The notes: generated by a model from the sequence alone, not told the origin. Numbered from the stretch's first letter, positions 22,921 to 35,927 are shown. The stretch is 64,000 bases of DNA from Formicarius rufipectus (GCA_013399695.1 VXAU01000750.1:62001-126000), one strand, 5' to 3'. Numbers and translations: made by a program.

Positions 22921-24544
22921 GTAAGATCCTGAAAGAAAAAGGTCACCTAATGTAAAATGTACATCTGTACAATTTATACACCAATTAATATCCTGATTCA
23001 TGGTAGACAACTGAGTTAAAAATCACTGATTTCATGCCAAAATCCATAACATAACATTGATTTTTCTCCGCATAATAGAATTTTATTTGGAGAACATATT
23101 TTACTAGATGAAGACATCAGAGTGTCTTGGATGAGTCTGGCTGTAATCCCATGTATTTGCCATTATTATATTGTACAATTGTCACCATATCCAGTATTGA
23201 AAAACTCCTTCCTTTGGAAAGCTTCCAGTTGCTTCCCCGGGGGGAATTTAATGGTCCTAGAATGATATCAATGCATATAGGTTAAAAAAAAAAAAAAAGG
23301 TACATACAGGTTGGGAACTGTTCAGGCAGTTTCCTTTAGGATGCACTTACTTTCCAGGCTGAGAAACCCTAAGGTTTTGTACTCTGAATTGGGATACAGT
23401 GGACATGGAAGTATGTAGGGAAGTGATGCAACTCTGGCAAAAAGTAAACTGTTGTGTACTGCACAGCAGTAAACAAGGATTTTAATTTAACAGACTCACC
23501 CCCTTCCAGATTGTACCTGTACTTGCATGTAGCCTTAAAGAAAGCATATGCATAATAGGAAACATCAGAAGACAGATTAATCATAAAATTAAGCAGTTTA
23601 CATGACATTAAAAAGAAGCCATTTGAATTCCCTCTAGATGTTTAAATAAGCATTATGTCCCTAAATTATCAAATGATCTCCTAAAATCTGCGTAAGCTAA
23701 TAGTATTTTATAAATATTCCTTTTTTTTTTTTCTTTTTTAGTGGTGCCCAGACTGATCAGTAGCCTTAATGCATTTACCCTTGAGATTCATAGAGTATCA
23801 CTTTAAATGATTAAGTAATGGGAAAAAAACTTAATCTTACACTTGTCTACAAAGAGAGAAGATCAAAGGCAGAGTGATCGGGTTTGCCAGCTTTACTGCT
23901 CCTTTGAGACTAGGAAATTAAAACAGTCCCTCGTAAACTTAGATTTGTAGTCCTCTCCTGAACAAATATGTTCATAAATATATGGGAAGCTGAAGAAGAG
24001 AACAATTTGTCATATCTCTAGAGAAAACTATTACCTTCTTTAAGAACTAATATATCAATTTACACAAGCTCTGTCAGCTCAGTGAGATCAGCTCCAGGAT
24101 AGCACTGGCTGTAATTTCTCATCAAGAGTTGTTCTGTTGGAGCACTTGTATCCACTGAGAGCACATTGTATAGACACTGTGCCAGGTGCTTCTGTGGCTC
24201 CAAGCCCTTCAACTTTGGGCAGTATATCTGGAAATATCCCCCCCTAGATGTGAAGTGGCTGCCTGGGGAAATTGAGTCTTGTAATGCATAGTGGTGATGG
24301 AACAAGATCATCTCATGGGATTTCTGGTTTCTCCAGCATTCTGTAGTGGTGATTGATCTGCCACTCAAGCAGATTTCCTTACTGAAATGGAAATTCACGT
24401 CACCCTGGCACTGAATGGGATCCTCAGCTGAGGAGCCACTTGGTCATTGTCATATTTAACGCTTTGCTTTTCCTTCTGTTTGGTCTGTGACTTTTTGCAT
24501 CCAAATTCACTATTAGTAGTGCGTTTTTATTGCACATTACATAC

Positions 24545-24643
24545 CTGGACCCAGTTTTCTTTGTAACTCTGGAAAACCAGTTCTGCCCAGCAAAATTAAA
24601 GAAATGGGCTGCAGCCAGCTGATCCATAGAGAGGAATTTCACT
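24545..24643 (-). other. Candidate 99-nt exon, unrecognised product
   Basis: The minus strand has an acceptor TTGGTTTTCACTCACTTTAG, 99 nt, then a consensus donor CAG|GTATGT. The exon is a multiple of three, starts and ends in the same phase, and is open throughout. It includes the peptide DQLAAAHFFNFAGQNWFSRV. After a possible 163-nt intron ending TTTCAG (24382-24544), a second open stretch (24060-24381, about 107 codons, ending in TAA) continues in a compatible phase. That second stretch lacks a coding-like codon pattern. I recognise neither part. Confidence 0.22.
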
Positions 24644-27390
24644 CTAAAGTGAGTGAAAACCAAGCTCCACACATGGCAGCCTGAAGCAAAGCAAGCCTGG
24701 CAAGCTTGAGGAGCAAGTGTTGGGCAAAGGTTCTAGGAATTCTTGCTAGTCTTCAGAGGGTATAATTTCCCCAGGAATAAATGGGAAATGAAGGGTAGTT
24801 GTGCTTTAAACAGAACTAGATTGAGGTTTATTGTGTTGTGTGCTCCACTGTGACGCTGACTTGCAATGCCTTGAAATGTTTTTGCTTGGAGAAGAGGTGG
24901 CGGTGTCTTCAAAGAAAAAGGCAATGTGAGGTGATGTTGGAATTTTGAGTTGGACCAAGGCCCTACTCTCCCAGATATTGATATGTACATGCTCATGTGC
25001 AATTATCCAGAGGAGAGTGCGTGCAGTTAATCTGTTAATGCAGGGTTGTTTGTGAGCCTGTCTATTTTCTTTCTTCAGAAATAGTTTCAAATGTCACAGT
25101 TTTGGAAAGCACTCAGTGATTATCATAATGGTTTCGTAATGTTAGCTTTAGTCACTAGCAAGAAGAAATGCATTTGAAAATGGAGGGGATACTGCACAAC
25201 TCCTGTGGTTCTCAAGGTGAATTTCTTGTTCCCTAAACAAGAGAAAGAACCAAGTATAACTCTATGGTGAGGAGAGAAATTGGTCAAAACACATGGGCAA
25301 AAATCAAAGTTTTCATAACTGAGTGTAGTTAAACAGCCTTAGCAAAAAAGGTATGGAGATTCAAACTACGTTTAATTTAATTAAAAAAAACTTTACAGAG
25401 AGAAATTTGCAGATGATTAAAAATGTCTGAAATACATTTTTCATTGTAAATCTTGCACCTGTGAAATTGCACTGGATGGATAAATTATTCTGGGCAAGGG
25501 ACCAAAAGGAAGGAGCCAAATGACAGCAATTTGATAAGGGAATGAGACTGTGTTATAGCCAAAAGGATGTGGTTGCAGTTTTTTAGATCTCTTGAATGAG
25601 TAACAATCTCGTTAAACTTCTTATTAAATACGGTATTTACAAGCAGTTTTTGAAACACTTGTTGAATTTGAACAATTTAATGAAATCATCTGGGCCTGAT
25701 ATTTTTGAAATAGCTAATAATCGCTGTGCTGTCTGCAGCTATAAACTTTTATTTCATTAGTTTCCAATTTAGTAATTTAGTTGGAATTTCAAAACTATCA
25801 CCACCAACTTTTATATTTGACTTAGATTTAATTTAAATAATTAAGAGAAGGCAACTAAAGGAAGCAGCTCAAAAATTATATAAAAAAATTATATAAAAAA
25901 AATTTGAAACAAAGCACTTATTTGCAATACAATGGAATGCAAATTTGCATTTTGTCAGAGGTAATGAAAAATTCACTATTTTTACATTACATTTTAGGAC
26001 TTATTTTCCCATTCTAAGAAAAATATAAAAACTTAAATATGCCTTTTAGTCAGAAGAAAAGAAAACATGGGGTTAAGTTATTAAAAAATGCAGATGGAGG
26101 AAGAATCTAGGAAATGCTTCTTGTTTGCTGCTCATTTGGGATATTTTTTAGGTGTATTTTTTAGAATGGGATTTTAACCCATATAGGGAGATCTCAAAGG
26201 ACTCTTAACTTTCTCGTTATATTCTACCACAGGTGTCTGATGGATGCAGAGCTGTAGCATCCATTATTTCCCTGGTGTTCTGGGTCCGTGCCCAGAGAGC
26301 CAAACAAAAATTGTTTGTTGGTGTTTTCCCTCCTCCTTTCACATCTGCGTTACAGACTGACTGGGATTTGCAGCTCAGATACTTGGGTATCTTTGAGTTA
26401 GGCTATTTTCTCTGTCTAGTTTTCAGCTGAGTAAGGTTTCTGTGCTTTCTGTTGTCATTATATCACTCTTCCTGTCAGGTGGCAATGATTTCCTTGTAAG
26501 TACTCCTGGGGAACTGGCACTTTTAAGGAGTCCCCTTATTAGCAATAATACAAAAGTGTTATACCACTCATGCAGCTGCAACAAAATCCCACCTCCTGGA
26601 TGCTGTGAAAGAAAAAATGGGCTGCCTTTTTTATTATCTAAAGTACACTTAGAAATTACCATAAGGAACAGTGGAAAAATGCTAGTATCAACTTTTATCA
26701 TACTATAGTATGAGTTCACTTAGTTAAGCTATCAATTGATTAAGTCTGATGGCATGAAAGACAAGTACTTCCAAAGCTTCGTTTAATGAAAGCAATTATT
26801 TTCTCTATGGAAGATTTCTTTTTTTGACACAATCCAGTTGAGTTAAAATGAAGAAAACATAAAATGTCAAATTTAATCTCCTTCTGAAATATGGAACCAC
26901 ATTTAAGTTAGCATAGGAATATTGTTTTCATAAATCAGTTGATTGAGTAATATGTGTTGAGATAGGCATAAAACTAAAAATAACCTAGAAAAAGTATGCA
27001 GGTTGAATTAACCTATAAATCCATTGTGCATGTCCCAAGGCCCATCATTACACAGTTCAATAGAATCTCAATTAATACTTGGTTATTGTTTTGGAGATTC
27101 TGGAGCTGAATTCAAAGGAAACACTAAAAATGTGTTTCAAGTAGGATTAAACTTATTTTGATGAGGGGAAAACTTTTTTTTTTCCTCAGGAAAAAAACAA
27201 TATTCTGTTCTACTTCATAGGAAGTATACAAATATTACCAAGAAAATAATGGGGTCTTTTTATAAGCAAAGATGGCCCCCTGAGCTCCAGATTCTGACAC
27301 AGTGGCAATTTGATATTTATCTCAAATGATTGCTATTTATATTGAACAGAACAGAATTTATAAATAAGGACACATGGTGTGTTTCTTGGT

Positions 27391-27477
27391 CCTGAGCCAG
27401 GGCCAGGAGTTGGACTTAGATGATCCTTGTGGCTCTCTTCTAAGGCAGGATAGTCTTAATTCTGTATTTCTATACTT
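27391..27477 (+). mobile_element. CR1 3'-end fragment
   Basis: GGCCAGGAGTTGGACTTAGA followed by TGATCCTTGTGGCTCTCTTC and a decayed ATTCTGTATTTCTAT end matches the terminal 80 bp or so of CR1 in sense orientation. It is old and diverged. Confidence 0.75.
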
Positions 27478-27507
27478 TATAATGTTGTATGTGAGGGTAC
27501 TTGGACA

Positions 27508-27590
27508 AGTAGTGGGATCTCCATCCTTATAAATACTTCAAAGCCGACTGGGACATGGCCCTGAGCAATCAGGTCCAGTCTCAAACCCAG
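27508..27590 (+). mobile_element. Second small CR1 fragment
   Basis: GTGGGATCTCCATCCTTATA, then AATACTTCAAAGCCGACTGG and CCTGAGCAATC follow the CR1 consensus just upstream of the 3' terminus. Because this piece lies after a CR1 end, it is a separate insertion and not a continuation. Confidence 0.65.
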
Positions 27591-29599
27591 CTTTGTCTGC
27601 ATAGCCTGGCAGTTTTCTTTCCTCTGCTTCTTTCCCCTCAGCCTTGCTAAAGAGACTTCAGTAGACTTTAGCACTGCTGACCACTTATTGTATCACATAT
27701 ACCATAGAAGTCATGTTGTAAAGAACTGTAAAGGCATTTCACAGTGTATGCATTCTTTTTATAGGGGAATACTCCATTTAACATTCACTTGAACAAAATT
27801 TAGGTAGTAATTAAAAGTGTTTAACCCACATAAAAAAATTTTATGTGGGCCATGCAATTAATTTTATTACAGAAATTGCATTTAACTTAAGAACTGATGA
27901 CCTTATCTTAATGCAGTAATGTATTTTTCATTAAAATGAAACATCCTGTTAGCCAGGCAATAACCAGCAAGAAAGGAAGATATGGAAAAGGTCCACAATA
28001 TACCATGTACAACATCTGTCTAAAAGAAAAAAATAGCCTGTAATGCAGCATTTTTCAATTTATTACTGTGTCATATTGGAAAGTTTAAACTGTAATTAAA
28101 TGGATGGGACCTACTAATACACTGTCATTTTACAACTTGGATGGCTTCTACTGCTGAGCTGACCTACCTCCTTCAGTAAATTACAGCTGTTGCTGGGTCT
28201 TTTATGCAGACTTTCACTCGTGGGATATATTAATCATCAAGGAAGATTATTGAATGCATTTCCAGACAGAGCAACAGACAATATTTCTTCTGTTAAATCC
28301 AGCTTCCACCTGTTTGCTGCAATGCCATGTGCATTCTTAGGGGTTTCTTGTATTTATGTTGCATGCCCATAACATACATCTTGCAAATGAAGTTTTCTAA
28401 GTGACTTAAGATGATAACTCTGTGGAAGTGTGAATATATGAATAGCATTTGGTTTTGCTGTCATGAGGTGATTTCTGCAGCATGACTTGTAAGTCTCATC
28501 ATAAAAGTGTTTGTTTTTAGCAGCAAACAATATTTTTTGTGAAGCTATACTATGAGTAATAGGATAATTTTTATACTTAACAAGTGAGTAATCATGGATT
28601 GCCCATAGACTCATAGTCAAGGCTGTGTACTTGTAGACAGTGCAGACAGCACTTGGGGTGGTGGGTGGTGGAGTTAAGATTGTTTCCTTTTTTTCAGGTT
28701 GTTAAACTGTTTTTAATGGGAGGTCAAAGTATTGAACTTTTTTAATCAAGGTTTTAGATGCTGAGGTCTTGGAAACAGGTCAGGTTGGGAGCAGTATGTT
28801 TAAAAACAAACAAATGTTTCTAAGGCTTGCTTGTCCCATGTCATTGTTGAGAAATACTATTTTGGATCAGCTAATGACTCTTATTAACACATTGAAAGAT
28901 CTGATTCTGCAACACCCTCCATCAAAAAAAAGCAAAAAAGAAACAAACAAAAAACCAAACAAAACAAACACCACAAGTAAACCTGAAAATACTAAGAATA
29001 GAGGCTCAAACCATGAAAAACCTCTGGTTTTGAGTGAAGTTGGCAGATGACGTATTTGGTCTGTTATGTAGTTGGCTTCAATAGATGAAGTTCCCAAGGA
29101 AGGTGATGTACAGCAAGAAGTGTCTCCTTACTTTATTAGGTAGCTTGGTAGGCTTTATAGCTCATGCTTAGCTGCTAATGTTTGTTATCCCTTGAAGTGA
29201 TAAGAGATAAATAATCTGTAAATGTTTTGCTTCCTGATGTGTCAAATACTGCAATTATAGAAAACTGGAAAAACTGTTGCTTTTGTTCAGTAGTTAAATG
29301 CTCAGCTTGCTTCTATGGATTGTCAAATGTGTAAATGATCTGTCTGGATGCAGTAGTTATTCCTTGAACAGAAAGGTTGGTTTATTCTTTTTCAGATAAG
29401 ATTTCTTTAGTTTCAGTGGATTTCACTTTCATTTTAGTTGTTGGGTTTTGTTTGGTTTTGTGGGGACTTTTTGGAGGGGGAATTGTGTGTGCAGTGTGTG
29501 ACATGTGCATTTATTTCAGTTTTCTTAATGAGTGATGTTGTCAGGATTGTTGAAAGAAAAAAAGAAGGTAACTATTCACTGTGAGCTTGATTTTTGAGG
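27591..29599. other. Unique non-coding DNA with a short A+C-rich tract
   Basis: No gene recognised. It holds a perfect 11-bp inverted repeat at 27825-27849 and an A+C-rich low-complexity run at 28923-28978 (the complement of the T/G blocks seen elsewhere). A weak T/G run lies at 29441-29480. Confidence 0.5.
27825..27849. repeat. Perfect 25-bp hairpin
   Basis: CCCACATAAAA and TTTTATGTGGG are exact reverse complements separated by AAA. The stem is short and AT-rich in its inner half. It is too small for a typical microRNA precursor and has no flanking terminal repeats that would suggest a transposon. Confidence 0.9.
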
Positions 29600-30360
29600 C
29601 AGAAAGGCACTTCTGGAGATCATCTCATCTGACCTCCTCAGAACAGGTTGCTCAGGGTTATGCCCCATGGGGTTTGAGTATCTTCCGAGTGGAGGCTCCA
29701 CAGCTTCTTTGGGCAACCTCTAATAGCGTCTGACCACCCTCAGAAGAATAGTGCTTTCTTAGGTGAAATTGCCTTTTAGTTCATGGCCATCATCTCTTGT
29801 TGTTCTGTCACTGGACACCACTGAAACCCGAATTGCTGCTTCTTTACTTCCCCCATCATTTGTACACATGGATCAGATCCCCTGAGCCTTCTCTGCTCCA
29901 GGTTGGACAGTCCCAGCTCTCTCAGCTTCTTGTAGGACAGATGCTCTGGTCCCTTAATAATCTTCCTGGCCTTCCTCTGAACTTATTCCAGAGTTTGTCT
30001 TGTACTGGAGAGCCCAACACTCCAGGCATCTCTCAGCAGAGCTGAGCAGAGGATAACCTGCTGGTTACCCTCTGCCTAATGCTACTCAGAAGTAGGAGTC
30101 TGTCTCTTCTATCTCCAAGACAGCACTGCTTGAGCTGGTGCCCACTTAGGACCTGCAGAGCCTTTTCTACATACCTGTTTCTTGCTGATCAGTACGGATG
30201 CATGTGGCTTTAGTCCTCCCTGAGTGCAGGACTCAGCATTTCCCATTCCTACAGCTCCTGTCAGTGTTTCTCCAGCCTGTTGAGGTCCTTCAGGATGGCA
30301 ACACGACTTCTGGTGAATCAGCCACTCCCTCAGTTCTGTGCTACCTGCAAAAATGTCATG
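29600..30360 (-). mobile_element. CR1 LINE, 5'-truncated copy
   Basis: Reverse-complement CR1 from its 3' end (CTTCTGGAGATCATCTCATC, then TGACCACCCTCAGAAGAATA) through the RT-distal region (CCCAGCTCTCTCAGC, CTTCCTCTGAACTTATTCCA) to TCCAGCCTGTTGAGGTCCTT and the CAGTTCTGTGCTACC block. Order and spacing follow the CR1 consensus over about 760 bp. The 82-codon plus-strand frame inside it is not a gene. Confidence 0.92.
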
Positions 30361-30445
30361 TTTTGTGTGTAAAGATTAAGCTTTGGTCTCTATTGAAGAA
30401 ATTGTGAATACAGACAACCCTGAGGCTGAGACTGCTGCTCAGCTC

Positions 30446-30493
30446 TTTTTTTTTTTTTTTTTTTTTTTGGGTGGGTGCAATTTTAAAATTCTC

Positions 30494-30538
<45 letters not shown>
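30446..30538. repeat. Two long poly-T tracts
   Basis: T runs of 23 (30446-30468) and 38 (30501-30538) are separated by a short GGGTGGGTGC-containing spacer. Read from the other strand they are poly-A runs, as left by retroposed RNAs. No body of a retrocopy is evident beside them. Lengths in such runs are unreliable in assemblies. Confidence 0.95.
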
Positions 30539-30539
<1 letters not shown>

Positions 30540-31075
30540 AATGGCTGGATGCAAGTTATAAATCCTCTTTACCTCGTTTTTTCACTAGATATTTTGCCAT
30601 TAAAATGGCCATGGTCTTGTGGTCAGATAACCTAAGATTTTTGGTGATTATTTGATATGCTGTGGATGATGGTCATAAATTTAAACTGACTTGTGTTAGC
30701 TAAGCTATGCGGTGTAGATGATGATTCATTGCTAAGATTAGTACTTTTAAATCAGATTTTTTCACTTTGATATTAGCTATTAGTGTTACTCTAAACAGGT
30801 TTTTATTTCAAAATGCCTTTTAAAGGTAACTTTAACAGGTATTTATAGCAAGGGGTTTATACTTCTGATTTCTGCAAGAAATTATGATAGTGCAGTAGTT
30901 GAAATCCTGCCATTGTTAAGAAACCAATGGATTACCTTCAAGGAGCTTGATTTCTCTTGAGTGGAAGGGTGGGCTTAGAACATAATCCTGCAGCTTTCAT
31001 TAATTTTGCACCATTCAATAAATAAAGCCAGGCTTCAGTGAAATGGGTACCCCCAGGGAAGAAATACTAATAGCA
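30539..31075. other. Unique spacer
   Basis: AT-rich sequence with no recognised feature between the poly-T tracts and the next CR1 fragment. Confidence 0.5.
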
Positions 31076-31313
31076 CCTAACTGAGGCTTTCCAGTACCTG
31101 AAGGGAGGGGACAGGGTGCGGGAGAGTGGTGAGGGCACTGGAACAGGTTGCACAGAGAAGTTGTGGGTGCTCCATCTATGAAAGTGTTCAATGCCAGCTG
31201 GGATGGAGTCCTGAGCAACCTGGTCCAGAGGAAGGTGTTGCTGTTCCCAGCAGGGGAGTTGTAATTGATGATCTTTAAAGTCATTTCCAATCCAGGCTAT
31301 TTTGATTCCATAA
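31076..31313 (+). mobile_element. CR1 3'-end fragment
   Basis: CTTTCCAGTACCTGAAGGG, GGCACTGGAACAGGTTGC, then CAGAGAAGTTGTGGGTGCTC, CCTGAGCAACCTGGTCCAG and a decayed CATTTCCAATCCAGGCTATT end are CR1 landmarks in sense order, covering roughly the last 240 bp. Confidence 0.9.
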
Positions 31314-34300
31314 TTGAAGGTTTAAGTGTTATTATTTCTACCTCATTATGAGTGAGTGAATAAAATGGTGGTTGTCAACTATTTTATCCCTTTGTCTTGC
31401 CTCTTAATGCAATTGCTGAGGTTTTGAAACCTTGTGCTCCTCTCCATGTGTGTGATGGGGTTGTGTCAGTGGTGTCCCTGGAGTGCAGAAAGATCATTTG
31501 AGGGGGCTAATCAAGGCATGCAAAGTGTCTTGCTCATGAACATGTACCTCAGGCAGGATTGCAAGCCTAAGCAGAACCTTAATTTCTTGTCTCTTACGGA
31601 TATGATGCTCTTGAAGATGCTTCAACTCTTAAAAAAAAAAAATTCTTATCAAGTGAGGAGGAGTCTGCTCAGACACAACTGTGAGACTGCACGGAAGGGG
31701 TTTTACTTGACTGATGTGACAGCTGACAAAGGAGAGAAAATTGAGTAAAAACCATGTTGGTAGAGTAAGGTTTTTGTGAGGTGGTGAGTAGGGTTTGTAA
31801 AGCTCTGAGGTGTTGCAGAGGGATGAGTTATTTCAGATGTGGCCCCAGAGGCACTTTACCAGCTTGATGGGCTGTGACTTGGTGTTTAACTACCTCAGCA
31901 TCCAGCATGTGGGTTGCCTTAGCGAGAGGTGCTTGGTAATTGGGATGGGGCAGGGATTTATGCTGACAGGGAATCTGTTCATGTGTCCAGCACACTGCTC
32001 CTGCTGCCAGCTGGGCAGGAGAGAGAAATTGAGGAATTCTAAGTTTCTCCTCTTTGAAACTGCACCGAAAAGGATAATTTTTAGCTTCTCACTGAGGTCC
32101 AATAATTTGGTATGTGAATACTTTTAAGCCTCTCTAGGGCAGAGCTAAGGAAGTTAGTTTAAAGACCTAATTTCCTTATCTTTATCCTGCAAAAGGCTCA
32201 AAGCATTCTTACCAAGGCTCTCTTCAGGGTGAATGCTATTGCTCAGAGGAATTAGGAGCTATATCTTAGACACCTTTTACTTGTACCTAACTGAGCATAT
32301 GCTTTCAGCTCTTCTTGGACCCAAGACCAACAACTGGGTCTTGGGTTTTAGTGTGGAGGGGTTTAGCTTGGCATATGTGACTTGGCATTAAAGTGGACTG
32401 TGAAGCCACTCTTGCTGTAAAGGGGGAGGAGATGTGGATGAGGAAATCCTTCCTTCAGTGTTTCTACAGTCTTCTGTCCCTCTGCATGATGCTCATTGCA
32501 AACTTGAACACCTGCAAATCCATCTCTTATTTACCTGCCTGCCATGCTAGCTAGGGGAACTTGGAGTGCAGAGGTCAGGAGCATAAATGTGGGCAAGGAA
32601 ACTCATCACCCCAGAACAGCTAGGCAGTTGTCCAGCTTAAATTTCATTCTTAGCAGTCAGTCTGACAGCAGAGAAAACACCTGGTTTAGAGTGGCCAGAT
32701 GTTCTTTTTGGGGATCCTTGCATGGGAGAGACTAGTGGGGTGACTGGTTTTTGTACAGAGAACATATGTTTGTTATGGGAGATGCAAATAGTGTTATTTA
32801 CTTTGTGAAAACATAAGAAATAAACCACAGGGAAGAGAACAAAAGGCATGTACTGCTTGTTAATTAAGACTGATATTAGCAGAATGTTAGTGAGACTACA
32901 ATAAGAGATCACCTGAGATGTTAATGTGAAGCAAGACTTGATCAAACTGACTGAATATAAATTCTGTATTTGTTTAATCACATTTTTGTTGTAGTATATT
33001 TTAGATTGTGTGCAGGGGTAAGGGGCTTAAAAGTAATTCTCTGAGTAGTAACTGAAAAGCAGGTGATGCAGCAGAGATTGAGGGAATATCCGCTTGTCCT
33101 TTTGTTTTGCCATAAAGAAACAGGAATTTAAATTTAAGCTGTTGTGGTTAGACCAGGCAGTGTTGGCTGCTAGACTGTAACTACAGGGGGAGCCTGTACT
33201 CCATCTAGGGAAATGTGCCCTGTGGTGCACTGAAGGGAGAAGAAATATGTGTACTTCTACTGGCATGACAACCCAAACCCTCTGGGTGACACCCAAACTT
33301 ATGTAATTGCAAGACCTAGGTGGCATTAATCATTCAACCACAAATTGAGTTTCAAGCTAAAGAAGTATTTGTCTTTCTTTTGGCAAATAAACCATTCTTG
33401 AATATATAATCATTTCAAGTGTTTGTTGGGCTTGGAGAGAAAAGGTGAGCACAATGTAGAAGAAAGAATATACTGAAAATAACAATCTGCCTGACCAGTT
33501 CAGTGTCTTTACTTTTAATGAACAACCTATTTTTATGGTTCTAAAAATAATTTCATTTTCCCTTTGAAACAGCACAGCTCCTTTAAAGCTGTTCATTCTA
33601 CTTATAAATCCTGCAGTAGATTTTTATATAGTGAAAAGAGACTGTAATTTTCAATATTTTGTTGGAATTGAAACATTAAAGACCATAACTGTAGGGAGCC
33701 TGTAAGGAGGCTTTTGTTTGCTATTTGGATTACATAAAAAGAGGCTTCCTTTAAAAAATGGGCAGCAACCTTCTTGTACCACTGCCCGCCTCAGTCTGGT
33801 GTGAAATACCTGGAGGTAATGAGGTGCATGTGAGATACCATGTAAAACCTTTAAACAGGGGCTTGTCTTGGAGGATTGAACTCTCTGTTAGGGATATTGA
33901 GCAGGGGTGCTTTAATTTCTAGTACTTTCTTAATGACATTGGTGCAGGGGTAAGGGGCTTGCAAAACTGTTCTAACAGTGGTGCAAGCTTGTCAGTTTCC
34001 CCTGCAAGACAGCCTGTGCTTCCAGGTGAGATGAACCTTTTTTTTTTTTGTCCTACAGATTGTGCAGCAACATCCTTTTTCTTTTTTTTTAAGCTCTGCA
34101 GTCAAACTCAGAATGTGAAAATAAAGCTTCCACTAGTGTTAGAATAACTGAGAACAATTTTGTGAGGAAAACTATTTAGGCTGTAAGATATTAAGCAACC
34201 TCTAAGTAGTGATACCATTTTCTGAAACATTAAGGTACTGGTTATTTTCATAATTTCCCTGTGGTCTATTTCTTGGCTACAAGTCGGCTTTTTTTTTTCC

Positions 34301-34729
34301 CCTTCAAAGATGCCAAGATTCAAGAATAACAAACTAATAAAGCAGGGAGCTAAATGTCATTGATGGTATAGTAGCAGTTCTGAACTAGTGCAGGGTTCTG
34401 TCAACATCATTGTGAAATTGGAGTTCAAATTGGAGTATTGTGCAGTAACTACACGATATCTTTCCAGTTGGCAACACCTGTTAAATTTCTTAACTTTTAC
34501 TTTTCCTTTAAGTCGTATATTTCATGAAGTTTGGTAAATGGATTTTTAGATTGTAGTTTTGAAAGGACATTGACATAATTTGGTTATAGGATCTTATCAG
34601 AGATGTGTAGGGGGGAAGGGGTTTGTTTTTGTTTTTTTTCCCCATCTGTTGTGAGGGCCCTTCATTTTCTTTTAACTTCCTGAAAGTGGTTATCAAAAGT
34701 AAAACATCCTTCTTGAAAGCAGTACAAGC

Positions 34730-34918
34730 TTAAAACCATGTTTTTGTATCATCTAGGCTGTATATATCGCAGTCCTGTTGTGGATTCCCACAATCATCTG
34801 TCTTTATTGAACATTTATTTTCCAATTTGAATTCCACAGCTTTGCGTAAGTCTCTGTCAAACAGCAGTTTAATGCCTGTGAGGCCTCTTGGCTTTGCAAT
34901 ATCGATTTGGAGACTCAT
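34730..34918 (-). other. Coding-like 62-codon open frame, unrecognised
   Basis: From an ATG at 34918 to TAA at 34730 the minus strand reads MSLQIDIAKPRGLTGIKLLF, then a charged Lys/Asp/Glu-rich stretch with four Cys, ending DDTKTWF. About two thirds of codons begin with a purine by my count, which is typical of real coding sequence. The frame extends ten codons upstream of the ATG before a stop. There is no good acceptor directly upstream and no donor, so it could be a small protein, a terminal exon, part of an old retrocopy, or chance. Confidence 0.2.
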
Positions 34919-35927
34919 GGTCAAGTTCCATGGGACATCACGGGATTATGTAAAACTTGTGAGTAAAAACTTTTGTAAGGTTAACATAAAGTTCATGTAT
35001 TACAGATATTTGGAGTAAGTCTGGGAGAGAGTTGTTAGGATACAGCTAAAGAGCAAGCCATTTAGTTAGATGGAAAATACAGTAACAAATGCAATGTTTT
35101 AGTCTCTCAATAAAACATTGTTAGCCCCTTGCTAGCCCCTAATTAAAATCTAATCAGGTTAAGTGTAGAGATCACCAAAGGGTATAGAAAAAGCTACATT
35201 GCCATCTGTGGGAAAGGTTTTCAGTTTAGACATTTGGAAGACAGTAGAGGACATGCTTTGAAACATGTTAATTTAAAGGTACTGTTCCTGCTGAAAAGAG
35301 GAGGGGGATCAAAGTCAGCATGCCTATTCAATACAGAAAAACTAAATTACAGGTGGTGTTATGTGCTGATTCAGGTCCATATGTTAAAATAATTTGGGGG
35401 AGGAACATAGTCTTTCAATGTTCTTTTCAAAAGGGATCCCAACTTCTTGACACTGTTATAGCTTAAATGATAATTAAAAATCTTGAAGCAGGAAAGAGAA
35501 AACATGCAGTGCATTTTTGTTCACTTGCTGATACACGTGTGAATCTCACATTTCTCCAAGTTACTGTGCAAAATCTTCCACTAGTAAAACATGGAAGGAA
35601 CGTGTGATCTGGCAACTTCTTGTCAAGCCATAGTGATCTTACAAAGGATTTATCAAATAAAACATTAAAATCTGCATGTGCTACATGTTCAGTGAAAATG
35701 ACTTAATGGTTAAAGAAAATCAGGCATAAGTTTTATATAATGCAAAATTAACACAGCAGTTATGTGGGGCTGCATCACTTTGCCACACAAGTTCTTAACA
35801 GGATTCTTACTGGAGAGGAACACATTTTATCTGACTATTTTTCCACCAGAAGTAAATCTAGTATTCATAATGGATTAAATGCTCATCAGTTAGAGGGATC
35901 CACTTGGGCTTGTTGATGTCTTCTTAC

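Larger units (their letters stand above)
21985..27390. other. Unique AT-rich non-coding DNA
   Basis: No repeat family was recognised. It contains the exon-like segments at 22893-22920 (plus) and 24545-24643 (minus), described separately, and poly-A at 23283-23298. Around 25300-26050 the sequence is especially AT-rich, with a short AATTATATAAAA duplication near 25871-25900. Confidence 0.5.

Noticed and set aside
34840..34958. 119-nt plus-strand exon-like segment with GTGAGT donor
   Set aside because: It overlaps the more coding-like minus-strand frame and shows only about half purine-first codons.
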